Shown one piece after another: positions 42,698-53,500 of a stretch of 64,000 nt of DNA. The notes beneath the pieces are model-generated. The model was given only the letters and a program-made list of their open reading frames with translations, was not told where the DNA came from and did no database searches. This DNA comes from Theristus sp. LFF4_11. Its lineage: Eukaryota; Nematoda; Chromadorea; Monhysterida; Xyalidae. Position 1 is the stretch's first letter. Each line of letters begins with the position of its first letter. Both the position numbers and the translations under genes were made by a program. Location of the stretch: assembly GCA_030248135.1 (NCBI GenBank), contig JASANC010002116.1, positions 1 to 64,000 on the forward strand. Direction: 5' to 3'.

Positions 42698-45600
42698 TTC
42701 AATCAATCAATCAATCAATCAATCAACAAACGCCCCGTTTCGTTTCCACCCAGCCGCCGTTCGTATTACTACGCTGCGATCGTGCTGGACGGCATACTGC
42801 GTCTCAGTTGGACGCTGAATGTGACGCTCGCTGCGACCGGCGGAGACTTCGGCGTGTTGCCGTCCGACATTCTGCTGCTGATCACGGCGCTACTCGAGTG
42901 TTTCAGGTGACAGACGCACGTTAAAAAGGGTGTCCGAACCGAACAAGTGTTCGAAAAGGTGTCCGAACAAATGTCCTGTCCGCCGCGGTGTCCCGCAATA
43001 TAAAAGTGACCCAAAACATTGAGTGTGGTGTACCACTGATGATGCCACTTTTATTTCCGGGACAACATGCGGGACACCCAGGCGGACAGAATGCCGGACA
43101 CCGGTTCGGATACACCTTTTTTAGCGTGGTTACTGGGATTTGAAATGCAAAATGTTGATTGATTGATTTGTGGCGCGTGGTGAAGCCGTGCGTTAATGGT
43201 ATTTCTCCATTTTATTTTTTTTAAATATATATTTGAAGCACGCCCCCCACCGATTTCGGAAACCCGAAGGTACCAAACTCCGGTGGGATTGGGGAACGGA
43301 CGGCTCACCATCCCGTGGAACCAATACCCTCGCCACGTGAGGGGGACAGCCTCTAAGCCCCGCTCTGTCCTGGGAGCACCAGTGATCTTAGCCCGGTTTC
43401 GGTTTCGGTGGCCTGCGGTCGCTATATCCCCGTAGGGCAGCGAATCCGAAAGCTTTAGTTGAAAACCAGAGTAGTTATTAGAGTAGAGAGCTACACTGGC
43501 GGCAGTTTGTCATCCTCCGTGGGGGATCGAACCCGTCACCTTCTGGGTTGAAGGCGAACGCGCTAACCACCGAGCCACGGAGGCGACTGGTTTTACATCT
43601 GGTTTCGGACGCCCTGGACTGCGGAGCTCCTGATTACACAAACGATGAGCCGATATAGAGAGATAACTTTAATGTCGATTTCAGAACTGACTCCCAGTGT
43701 ACAAGAAACATCACAGTTATATAGGCGAGAATTAACATAATTAGTGAGTAAATTACCTAATTATAAATGATAAATACGCATAATTAGATCACATTATCTT
43801 CTCCTACGCAATTACAAAAATTTCAACCTAAAAAAATTCACAAAAATCACAACGCGAAATGTATCACTCCTTCGTCGTCGTCTTCTCTCATTCACGTGCG
43901 CCATTCTCTTGGCCCTCCGACGACGTGCTCATCTCCGAGAGGGAGATCCGTTCGAACACTCGCTCGATGCCCGACGACGATGGCCTGTCTGCCACCCCCG
44001 GCTCAGCTTGCGACGGCCCGGTTGTCTCATTCCTCAACGGCTGCTGCTGCGGAGCTTCCAGAGAGCGCTGCTGTTGCTGTCGGACATGACCCTTCTCAAA
44101 ACGCGGCGTGGCACAGACGGCGCGACTGGACATCTTCATCGCGTTGCGTCGCACTCGGCGGTTGTTGTACCCGCCGTGGGGAACAATCGCCTGGTACCGC
44201 TCCGCGCCGTTGATCGCGAGCCCGGAACCCGGTAGATAGAACGCGGCGGTCCTGAAGCCCAATGCTCGTCCATCATGGGCGCCAGTGTCAGTGCAGCCTG
44301 ACTGAGGCTCGAAATCGCGACGGTGAGATTCGTCAGCGATTCCTGTCGCAGACGATGGCCCGGTGTTGGTGGTGGCCAAGATTGGCGTGGCGCGCTGGAC
44401 ATCGCCGGATACGGACGTCGCCGAGGGAAACGACGAACCGAATTCTCCATGTTACAACTCCAGGTGTCGGAGAGAATACAGAATGGAACGTCAGTGTTCA
44501 GATCGTCATTTTTATAGCTTCCCTCCTGGTCAATTACCGCCATTCCGCTATAATTAGACAATTTCACCCTATCATTAGAGTCACTAGAATATCGCAATAA
44601 TTGTCCCCGTGTCGCATCCATTCCTTAATTGGGAATGAAACGAGTTGAGTGGGGGATTAGGCGATTTTGCGAAGAGCTCTCACTTATGTTTCACTCGATG
44701 TTCCGGTCCATAATTTCCACTCGTTGATTTTTTTGATCCTGGCAGACATGACGGATGTCTCTCACTGGTCGCTCAATCAGTTTATCATCATCCTGAAATG
44801 AAACCCGGTTAGTCGTTTTCCCTTGCGTCGCTGAATCTTTGTCCATGAACACGAGACGCACCATGTCATCATCTGTACTGATTGGACAACACTCACGGAT
44901 TCGTTTCACAAAGGTTCTACCCATGTTCTACTGATTGCCGTTAGACTGATAGCCATAGTTCGACTGTCGATTTTGCCAGGTATTTTGGCTGACAAACTGA
45001 TTTCCGTTGCTCAAATTCCGAAGTTGCATGAACGTCTGATGACCACCACGCCGATTGTCATGATAATAACGACGACCGTTCTGACGATAGCCGCACTGAC
45101 TGTCACAGTTTTTACGACGTTCAAACGTACGTTCATTGGCTTTGAACTTTTCAAATTCTTCCATTTGGTCAATTTTATTCACGATCTGGCGAAACGTATA
45201 CCCATCACATGCCATTTCTGCAGCTTTTGACTAAAAAACCGCGTTATTGAGACGAATCGAAAAGAATTCTGTCATCATCGAATCGCAAGGTTTCACGTAT
45301 CTGCCGTGCTCGTCACACGGTTCTCCACCCATTTCCAAGTACAAATTCTCCAACCGCATGGCAAATGCACGTACTGTCTCGTTACTTTGACGACGCACTT
45401 TATGAAACTGTGATGATGCACTGGCGCACACATTGCGAGATCCGTAGCAACTGTTTAGATACTGAAACAATTCATTCAGATTCGTGCGCACTTTTTCCGA
45501 CTGTTTATTCAATATACTACGAGCATTGTGGCCCAAGCACAGTCGCACATGTGCGATAGCCGTTTTTTCATCAACCGGGAACGTCTCAAGTCTGCTACGA

Positions 45601-48022
45601 ACATTCTCACTCCACACTTTGAAACTCAATTCACCGTCGATATCAAACGTTTCAAATTGTGCCGTCAACAGCGTACGGGCGTTTTGACTGTGGTTATTGT
45701 GACAACATTCAGAATCACTGCTTGGATCACACTTATTATTGCCACCATTTTGTTTTTCATCACGATTAGTCAGTGCAGCCAGAATTTGTTGTTGCTGCAT
45801 CAGCATTTGAAGAATCAGGTCATTTGTGGTTGCACTTTGTGCCGATCCCGCTGCGTCACTGCCGTTCTGCTGGGTCACACCTGATGCACTCTTATTCAGA
45901 GGCATACCCTTTTCCATGGCCGGTGCAGTCGATGATTTGACACCTGGTGCACTCTTGTTCAGAGGCACACCCTTTTTCAGGGCCGGTACAGTTGAAACAG
46001 ATTTGGCACCTCGTACACTCTTAAGCAGAGGCACACCCTTTTTCAGGGCCGGTGTGGGATAGTACGTTTGTGCTTTTTGGCCTCTCCTCGAAGTACGCGA
46101 AATGCACGCACAGCACTGGTTCGGACCAGAGACCGTATCATCTGATTCACAGGCAGTCACGATTGGCGTCTCATCCTGATCCGTCTCTGTAGCACTGATT
46201 GCTGTCGCTGTCAGAGTACTGCGCTCAACGTCATCCGTCTCTGGTTCATCTTGGAAACTGCATTTAGCGTCATCTGTCTTTGTGTCATCTTGAAATGAAC
46301 TGTACAACTCAGACTCATCTAGATCATTCGATCTGCTGATTTTCAGGTGACGCTTATAATCAAAATACTGCGACAAAAAGTCCCTCACTCTGTCAGCAAG
46401 CTCACGTAACGGCAAAGTCTCAGACGGTGAAATGGTCGCCTCCATTTTATAACGTAACGTTCCACTCAACTCTTTCTTTTGCTTAAACACAGCACATAGC
46501 AGGTTAAGACGCTTCCTGTCTTTGCGCTCACAGCACCGCTTAATCAACTGCGTAACATCCCACCCTTTCAACTTCACCATGCTTGTATCGGCATCACCAC
46601 TGGAGTCACTGTCCCTGCTTGCGAGCTCTGTGTTCTCTGCGGATGACGACGACGTGCGGTCATGATGACTGGACGATAACAGTGGCTTACGACGAAGCGA
46701 ACGAAACGAACATCTATGACGACGATCCATCCCAATCGGAGGATGATGATAGCGAAGGCTGCGTGTCGTAGAAGACGTGCTCACCACAAACGATGAGCCG
46801 ATATAGAGAGATAACTTTAATGTCGATTTCAGAACTGACTCCCAGTGTACAAGAAACATCACAGTTATATAGGCGAGAATTAACATAATTAGTGAGTAAA
46901 TTACCTAATTATAAATGATAAATACGCATAATTAGATCACATTATCTTTACCATGAGTGTATTGGGTTTGTTTCAGAACCTTTCAGAGAGTATGACGTCA
47001 TATGCTGACCAAACATCTATGTATTTATAGGCGCTTCGTCTGGAATTATTTCCGACTGGAAAACGAACACGTGAATAATTGCGGCAACTTTCGCGCTGTG
47101 CGCGACATTTCACTGAAGCCGATTCGGCCGAAAGCTACGGTATGCTACGGTTTACGGAACCGCGGTAACTGTAGTTGTAGATTTGTTGGATTCAATTCAG
47201 AAAAAAACATCATTCCGAAACCACTTTTCACACTCGCTTGGACATGAAAAATTTGAACAGTTTTCACCCAATTAACCCAATATTTCTGACCTTTCTGGGG
47301 CAAATTGGTCTATTTTAAACCTACAGTATATCTGCCAGTTTTTATGTATGGGGAAATTTTTGCCCACATGTGAGTATAACAGTTTTTAGTCAAAAGAAAG
47401 TGTTTGACGCACTGCACATACCTGCTGATATGTACTGCACTTTTGTATTATTAGCCAATTAAAAGTTTTTATCCTGTATAACAATTTTTGACCCATATTT
47501 GACCACTTCTGAACCATCGGACCACTTGTTACACAACAGACTATTTTGACTAGATCTGAACTTAAGCGCCTGAGCCCTTTGTGTCAGAATCAAATGAAAA
47601 CACACCTTTTTTCTAACCGTGATCACACATTTCTACTCGCAAAGAAAAAAACACTTCATCAGGTCGACACGCTGCTCGAGAAGATGGACCGCGACGACGG
47701 CGTCACGCACCGCGGCGGCGAGCTTCATCGCGGGCGCAAACAACCGCCGTCGAAACAGTCAACAATCAGTCGAATCAAATTACTCGCGGACAGTTCCGCG
47801 AAAAAATGGAAAAAGTTCAGTCTACAGCCGGACCGTCTGCACGCGTCCGCCAAGGTGGCGCCAAAACTGGCGGCCGTTCGCAAGTTCCAAAGTGTCGGCG
47901 GGTCGCCGGCGGGCAGCGACCGCACTGCGGCGGTTCATCGCCCGCGCGGGTCGGTCGCGTCCGGCGGGTCGACGACGACCGCTCGATCGAGCCTCAGTTC
48001 GGTGCCGGAAGATACGATATGA
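37745..48022 (+). CDS. XPR1: XPR1-type phosphate exporter (SPX and EXS domains)
   Basis: Eleven exons: 37745-38189, 38469-38632, 39039-39203, 39719-39862, 40049-40176, 40810-41062, 41668-41845, 42233-42464, 42754-42906, 47031-47139 and 47663-48022. Phases agree and give 776 residues (human 696). XPR1 exports phosphate at the cell surface and senses inositol pyrophosphates through SPX. The SPX domain (about residues 1-205) starts [20 protein letters not shown] and holds the basic helix [11 protein letters not shown] and the TNELED-like [18 protein letters not shown]. Membrane segments follow ([20 protein letters not shown] and others). The EXS region shows [36 protein letters not shown], and [20 protein letters not shown]. 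The tail is basic and Ser-rich. Intron 9 hosts an LTR element and a SINE. Confidence 0.96.
38228..38300. repeat. hairpin element, family E
   Basis: CATTCATGAAGAAGCATTTA pairs with TAAATACTGCTTCATGAATG. It is in XPR1 intron 1, 40 bases after the donor. Confidence 0.8.
39463..39552. repeat. hairpin element, family E
   Basis: CTTCATGAAACAGTATTTAG pairs with CTAAATACTGCTTCATGAAT around a slightly longer loop (GGGTGAAAACATTAGC). It is in XPR1 intron 3. Confidence 0.8.
40556..40738. repeat. family C element, complete copy
   Basis: TACAGTTGAACTCTAATTAT is mirrored by ACAATTTTGCAGTTCGATTG. The centre reads CATGCATGTTTTCTGCGCAC and GCACCGAAAGCATGTATCAC. It is in XPR1 intron 5. Confidence 0.75.
41100..41200. 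repeat. TTAGGC-type interstitial repeat
   Basis: Eight or more GGCTTAGG/GGTTTAGG words, some clustered as CTTAGGCTTAGG. It is in XPR1 intron 6. A similar complementary patch (CCTAAGCCTAAGCC) is near 26130. Confidence 0.75.
41385..41653. mobile_element. MITE, family B, copy 2
   Basis: TACCGTAAAGTCTTGCATAT to the inverse GCAAGAGACTTTACGGGTA. It ends 14 bases before the XPR1 exon 7 acceptor. Confidence 0.85.
41897..42082 (+). mobile_element. tRNA-derived SINE, family S, copy 3
   Basis: TGGTCTGGTGGTGGCGCG (A box), a GGAATCGAGCCCCG B-box region and CACTTAATGACAGAGAAAAC, with a TATCTGGGTTAGCACTGTG end and a CAACAACAAC tail. It is in XPR1 intron 7. Confidence 0.85.
42645..42728. repeat. AATC tetranucleotide repeat
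   Basis: About 80 bp of (AATC)n with few interruptions, in XPR1 intron 8 just before the exon 9 acceptor. Confidence 0.95.
43205..43587 (-). mobile_element. long tRNA-headed SINE
   Basis: On the minus strand the head reads GCCTCCGTGGCTCGGTGGTTAGCG with the B box GACGGGTTCGATCCC and a CACGGAGG acceptor-like end. About 300 bp of unrelated GC-rich body follows (for example GGGGATATAGCGACCGCAGG), then an AT-rich 3' end of TTTAAAAAAAATAAA type. T-stem pairing is incomplete, so this is a SINE, not a tRNA gene. It is different from family S. Confidence 0.65.
43638..43799 (-). repeat. 3' long terminal repeat
   Basis: 162 bp, identical to 46786-46947. On the minus strand it starts AGATAATGTGATC and ends CATCGTTTGT, so it lacks the common TG...CA ends. 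A purine-rich GTAGGAGA tract precedes it. Confidence 0.85.
43888..44621 (-). other. 3' region of the LTR element, two overlapping frames
   Basis: Two long overlapping minus frames (44621-44136 and 44379-43888) fill the stretch between the gag remnants and the 3' LTR. One has Gln-rich and Pro/Ser-rich segments and ends [11 protein letters not shown] recognise no enzyme motif. It may be a leftover accessory or 3' coding region joined to gag by an internal deletion. Confidence 0.35.
44691..45230 (-). pseudogene. gag continuation interrupted by in-frame TAG
   Basis: After the TAG at 45231, the same frame encodes a basic Arg/Asn/Gln-rich stretch ([19 protein letters not shown]) to another TAG at about 44928. 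It then encodes about 77 more codons ending in TGA at 44691. The basic segment could be a nucleocapsid-like RNA-binding part, though no CCHC zinc knuckle is seen. Confidence 0.5.
45231..46730 (-). CDS. retrotransposon Gag-like protein
   Basis: A 499-codon frame from ATG at 46730 ([18 protein letters not shown]) to a TAG at 45231-45233; the frame is also open into the LTR. The N-terminal half is Ser/Asp-rich. Three copies of a [16 protein letters not shown] motif follow around residues 240-310. The C-terminal part resembles a retrotransposon capsid: an [19 protein letters not shown] start, [11 protein letters not shown] and [15 protein letters not shown]. The same frame continues past the TAG for another 96 codons with a basic Arg/Asn/Gln-rich segment, then past a second TAG. 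The stops may be mutations or read-through sites; I cannot tell which. Confidence 0.75.
   Translation of the reverse strand: MDRRHRCSFRSLRRKPLLSSSHHDRTSSSSAENTELASRDSDSSGDADTSMVKLKGWDVTQLIKRCCERKDRKRLNLLCAVFKQKKELSGTLRYKMEATISPSETLPLRELADRVRDFLSQYFDYKRHLKISRSNDLDESELYSSFQDDTKTDDAKCSFQDEPETDDVERSTLTATAISATETDQDETPIVTACESDDTVSGPNQCCACISRTSRRGQKAQTYYPTPALKKGVPLLKSVRGAKSVSTVPALKKGVPLNKSAPGVKSSTAPAMEKGMPLNKSASGVTQQNGSDAAGSAQSATTNDLILQMLMQQQQILAALTNRDEKQNGGNNKCDPSSDSECCHNNHSQNARTLLTAQFETFDIDGELSFKVWSENVRSRLETFPVDEKTAIAHVRLCLGHNARSILNKQSEKVRTNLNELFQYLNSCYGSRNVCASASSQFHKVRRQSNETVRAFAMRLENLYLEMGGEPCDEHGRYVKPCDSMMTEFFSIRLNNAVF
46786..46947 (-). repeat. 5' long terminal repeat
   Basis: Identical to 43638-43799. 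It carries the TATATAA promoter-like word on the minus strand. The gag start codon lies about 55 bases downstream of the repeat. Confidence 0.85.
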
Positions 48023-50591
48023 AACTTGCGGCTTTTCGGTGATTGTGGATTGTGAAGTTCTCACACGTGTGTGTGTATCTGTGTTTGCTTGTGACTAATG
48101 CAACAACACTACGGCAGAGTGCATGGTCTTCAGACTGTGACTATAGTTAGTTAGGTTTTAGTTTTTTTAGTTCTTTAGTTCTGTTCTTGTTTCTAGTTCA
48201 TTACTATCAAAGTTGCTCTCTCTTTTGAGAAATTTCGTAACTTTTTTTCGGTGTGTTGTTCGGTTTTACTCAGGAATAAGTGTAGGTAGCGGCGTTTTAT
48301 GAGCATGGCACTGGAAATATTGCTTGACCAGGTTCTACTTACGGGCGCATATTGCGTGCCGTCGTTGCGTCATGGCAGTTTTGGAGACGTACACAATATA
48401 CAAAAGTTGGTGCATCTATAATTCCAATTATTCAAGTTCTCAACACAACCCATAATTCATACACGACGTTCACGTTTGTGCGTGTGCGCTTGCACGCGTG
48501 TTCACCTCAGCATGCATGTTAGTTTGACGTAAGATAATAACGGCGCTGTTTTTGTCATTCGGTTTTTTTATTCGCATGTTTTCTGGTCAGAATAATGTTA
48601 TCAAATTGTGGTTAATCGACAGAGAAAAACTGGGCCTGCCCCGTCCACACACGTCTCGGTATGGTTTGCCGTTTTGGAAGAAATTATCCTTCGCTTTGAA
48701 TTATACACGCGTTTAATTAATCCCAATATGATAAGAAGCCCGCATGTTTTGGACTTGGAGGCAGATGCGAAAACATGGATGATTATACACATTGCAGTTG
48801 CGTGTGTTGATGGACACATATGGCTTGAAAAGAACTTATTGTGCTGGAAACTGACCTTGTTGTGAGGCTTCATTCATTCATTCTTCACTCCTCAATAGAA
48901 TACGCTATTGGGGGCAGTAAACGTGGCAATTAGCAGAGAAAGGAAGTCAACAACCGCACAGGGTGTCTCCGAAGAAAGCGTCTCTCTGTTTGCTCAAGTT
49001 TCAAAAACCTTCACGTTCAAAAACCTGTTGAACCAGAGGCTCATCAAAAGAACGAGTCATCTAGTAAATAAAGTGCATGTTCGCCTTGGATTCTGGCCCT
49101 GGACACTCTGCTTTTGCATTAGTATTTCCAATAAATTCAAAGAAAGTGTGTTATTCTGCCAAAATCTGCTTACGGTTCCATGTTTTTCCACTTATTTGAA
49201 CACCATCTATTTCATTAGCGCGCGCCTACTCACCTGAGAAGCCGGCTAATGATGATCAGCGTTTTTAAAAAGCGAGAAAAAATTCGCAAATATCACGCGC
49301 TTTGCTTTGCTTTCGGCACGCGCGCGCAAAAATGCAGATGTTGATGTGAATGGTGCTGAAAACCTGCGCAGAGAAACACGTCCCGTAAAGTCTTGCATGT
49401 AAGGTTCCCCCACCTGTAAGACCTTTACCCAAAAGTGGGCGGAGTGTCACACGGCGGGAAACCAAAAAAAACAAAATTTTGACTTGGTCGAAATCTCGCT
49501 CCGTTTACAAAACCGGACTTCCTAATTGTTGCTTTATAAGACCTCCTCTCCCACTTATAAAGTTGTCTGTCACACAAAGTTCCACTTTTTTCAAAAAATT
49601 TTGACAGAGAGAACTTTTAGAAATTATAACGCGACATAATAGGTATGCAAGACTTTACGGTAAAATGTATGAAGTTCAAAAAATTCCAACAGCAAATTGG
49701 TACGTAAATCTGCATTGTTTCTGCTGTGAGAACCCGCAAAACGGCAGACAAGAAGAAAACATGTATAGGAGGGCAGAGAAGAAGGTGTTGAAACCAAAAA
49801 ACGGAATTTTCCCGCAAAAATGTTCCACGTTTCTGGAAACATCCGCAGCAGTGTGATTTTATCAACTTACACCGATAGATATGATTTTATCAACTTGTAT
49901 GTGAAAATATGCCTTTATTCAAAAAAATAACCGAATATAACTTCAGTACATAATGGTGTGCATAAGAAATAAGGGTTTTGCGCAAGCAGTGTTCCTTTTC
50001 CCGCGTTTCACGAAAAAACGGGAACCTCACTTTCGCTGATTACAAACCGCCTCTGCAAATCCAGACATAAAATGGAAGGGAGAATTCACTTCAGCATGAG
50101 TCAATTTCCACCTTTATTTATCTGAAAAGTAGCATAGAAGCCCTTTAGATTGCAAGTGTTAGCATCTTCAAGCTACTTTGTGGCAGCGCCCATAAAAAAG
50201 TAATATGGGTCAGTGTCAGAGTCTGCTTGTGAAGCTTTTTTACATCGAGCGTGGTTTTTTTGTTTGTCCGTCTGTATTTATGTTTTTGTTTCAAGCGGCA
50301 TAAGACATATCGTGATCAGTTTATTGCGGTTTTTGCTCGCAGAACAAGCTTCTTATAAAACAAGACTTGTGATTTTTTGGCGATTAGCTAACATTATTAG
50401 CAATTCGTGATTAGCTCGGATGCTTTTTATTTGTGTGTTTGTGTACTATTAGCAAGTACTGCACACTGTATCAATGCGGATTCATTTCAATTAAATCATT
50501 TCAATTTCAATGTATCAAATTGTTTTTCAGAGAAGTCGACAACAAATTGCATTGACCACAATCAATTCACAATCATTTCTCCGAATCAACC
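48023..50591. other. spacer between XPR1 and the first globin gene
   Basis: Includes the XPR1 3' region, a family G block near 48060-48140 and a family B MITE at 49380-49662. Short open frames at 48608-48865 and 48908-49237 have no splice or family support. Confidence 0.5.
49380..49662. mobile_element. MITE, family B, copy 3
   Basis: CCCGTAAAGTCTTGCATGTA (first bases altered) to the inverse TATGCAAGACTTTACGGTA. More diverged than the others. Confidence 0.8.
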
Positions 50592-53500
50592 ATGTTGTCA
50601 GCCATTTCCAGTCAACTGAAACATCACGGGCACCACACGTCTCTTCACCATAATGATCAACATGTTGGTTTGAGACGTTATTCCGAACTGTTAAAAATTC
50701 TGCCAGCAATTAATGGGTCACCTGGTTTTTCATAAGTTCACTGTATGGAAAAAAATGTTGCTAATCACGTACCTTTTCATGTCCTATTTTTTCATGTGGG
50801 TTTTTCAGATCCTCTCCAAGAAAAGTGCAAAGTTAACTGGTCAATCACGAATTACTCTATTTTACCCATTTTCTTTTGTTTGGTGACAGGGCACAGGACA
50901 TTAAATAGGATACATCTGAAACGGGACCGTTAGGGGGGTGGCATTTTTTCATATCCTTATCGTTGTGCTAAGACCAAACAACTTTTTGCGTTCAACTTTT
51001 CTTCAGTGTGCTAAAAACACTGCGACTGGCGTGTCAATGTCATAGCAAAAGTGCCACTCGATTTCTCAAAAGTGCCACACTCGAAAAATAAAAAAAAATC
51101 TTTCACAATTTCCAGCAATCTGCCTCATCAGCATCAGCCAACGAGTATCACTCCAGCTCAACCACCATTCGCACGCTGCAGCAAGCGCTGGGTAAAACCG
51201 AACGTCATCTGCTGTGGGGCGCCTGGCAGAAATTGGGCGGCGAAAATGGCCGCCAGGCTAATCAGGTAATCTTTTGAATTTTTGGGCAAATATGTTTCAT
51301 TTGCCCATTTTTTCAAAATAATGCGAAATTATTGCGCTTTCGCGTTTCCTGTGCGTTGTTTTTTGCGCGCTTTTTTTCATGCAAAATAAGGCAAAATTTG
51401 CAACTTTCCCGCACAGCCACACAGCGTGTCAGTCTCCAAAAGTCGCAATTTTTTGCTTCCTTGCGCAGAAAAATTCGCAAAAAACAACGCGCAGAAACGC
51501 AAAACCGCAACAGCAACTAACACTGTTTTGCCAGTGCATGTTGTACCAGCGTACGCGCATGTGATTAGAAAGAACGCAATTATGTTGAAATCTCACAAAA
51601 CTACAGTTGAACTCCAAATTATCGGCTACCAACCAGATTATGGTTGGTGATCACGTGATGCATGCGCGTTCTGTGCAGGCGCGTATTGTGTTGTGCATCA
51701 CGTGATCACCAACCAATCAGCGGAATGCCTAATTTCGAGTTTGACAGTAAAAAACGTTTTTTCATCTCCTACAGGTCTGCAGTAAAGTGTTCGAACGACT
51801 GTCAGATAAACATCGAAATGTTGACACCCTGTTCTCCGTGGCCGCCCGTCAGTGCGGAAGTCACAAGGACACACTTCTACAGGTTTGGAATCGGTCGCAA
51901 CTGAGAGATTTTTTAAAGTCGTCCAAGAAGATATTCGACAGGATGTTGAGCTTCGGGTGTATTGCTCAGCACCGTATTGACTGATGACATGATTTTTGTC
52001 AACTTTATTACTGTTTTGTTGAATTATTCTGTTCTGGGATCAATTCTGGACGTCCGGTTTTTTGTTTTTGCTTCGGACTATAAGACACCGCAAGCAAGTG
52101 GTTCACGCATCTCTTAATGCCAGGCAAGAACTGTCGCTTGATTTTCAGCCATCAAATTTTTGTTTTATCTGGTTGGCTTGCGGACTCAATTGATGCTTGT
52201 CCCACGTTTTTTTGAAAGAATTGACTGTGTATTGATTGGCCAAATGCATTTTGTGCAAATGAAAATTATTTTGCAATCGCTTGTGAAATGTGAATAATCG
52301 CAATTTTTTGCTTGTTTTCAAATTTCCCGCCAAAAATGCGCGCGTTGTTTAGGAACACGGCAAACGATTTGCCGAACTGATCGAGAACATGCTGACTGCA
52401 CTGCGCACACTGCAGAAGGGAAAAAGTGACAGCACTAAAGGCGCGGGCGGAGATATACGAAACGTCAGAGGCATTGGTATGTGTATCAAAAATTAATTGA
52501 AAAGGTTGAAAACCAGCATGCCACTATTCAGTTGAGTTGAGTAGTGTAAAAATGCGCACGTTAGGTACAGGGTTACGCGTATAAATTCCTGAACAATGAT
52601 TACAGCAAGGAAACCAAAGTTGGATGGGAGTGAGATCAAAACTCACGCAGCGTTTCGCAAAAAAACTTCCTGAAGTTTTTATTGCTGCTATAAACACTGT
52701 TACTGTGAAGCTTTATGCAAGAATAAGTTACGTGAAACGTCATATGGAACGTTGCTTGAAACGCTGCATGAAACGACGCGTAAGACGCTACATAAAACGT
52801 CACGTTAACCGTCAATACGTAAATTGTTACATGCGTGAACAGTTTCGTGAAACGTCACGTAAGATGTTACGTGAAAAGTTAGTTAAATGCACTGCAAAAT
52901 GCAAGTAGTGCGCAGTTTGACCGTTACCGAACCGTACCGAGAGAATTTTTGGCGAACCGAAACCGAAACCGTACCGAAGATTTTTTGGATTTTGAACCGA
53001 TTCGAAAACCGTACCCGTGGCCTGACCTAAAAACCGAAACCGAAACCGCACCAAAGATTTTTTGACCATTTTTACTGAAACCGATCGTGGCCCAAAAAAC
53101 GTGAACCGCAGCAACACTACTGGATTCAAGTTTTTTTCTTTTTCTTTATTTCCTTTTCTTCTCAAAAACGTTCTTCCTGCCAGGCGAGCAACACGCCACA
53201 GGCATCTGCCACCAACTGTTGCCGTGCACCGAGGACGGCGGCCAACGGGTGCAGGGAATGTCGCCGGCTGTCTGGGAGCACTTTGGTGCCATTGCTGCTG
53301 ATTTGCTGACGAACCATCAGATCAATCGGTCGCAACGGTGAGAGTGGGCGATAGGGAGGGGGCATAGGAACAACAAATTTTGGAATCACCGAAAAGTTCA
53401 CAAAATACTGAGCTTTTTTTATTGGTTTTTTCTCAAGGTTAGAGTGAAAGTAGTGGAATTTGTGGAAAAAAGTTTGAATCATTAAAAAGTTCACAACATA

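Larger units (their letters stand above)
43638..46947 (-). mobile_element. gag-only LTR retrotransposon in XPR1 intron 9
   Basis: Two identical 162-bp direct repeats (43638-43799 and 46786-46947) flank 2986 bp. The 4-bp sequence TTAC lies at 43634-43637 and 46948-46951, a likely target duplication. Transcription runs on the minus strand: the right-hand repeat is the 5' LTR and carries TATATAA near 46867. Gag is present. There is no recognisable protease, reverse transcriptase, RNase H or integrase, so movement would need another element's enzymes. Identical repeats point to a recent insertion. It lies opposite to XPR1 transcription. Confidence 0.88.

Noticed and set aside
43522..43587. A possible functional tRNA gene
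   Set aside because: A and B boxes are good, but the T stem pairs only in part and a SINE body follows directly.
48608..48865. 85-codon frame after XPR1
   Set aside because: No upstream start context, splice partner or recognisable motif.
52624..52908. 94-codon Arg/Lys-rich plus-strand frame that resembles a basic peptide
   Set aside because: It follows a 12-bp minisatellite within globin-1 intron 4, with no splice signals linking it to the gene.
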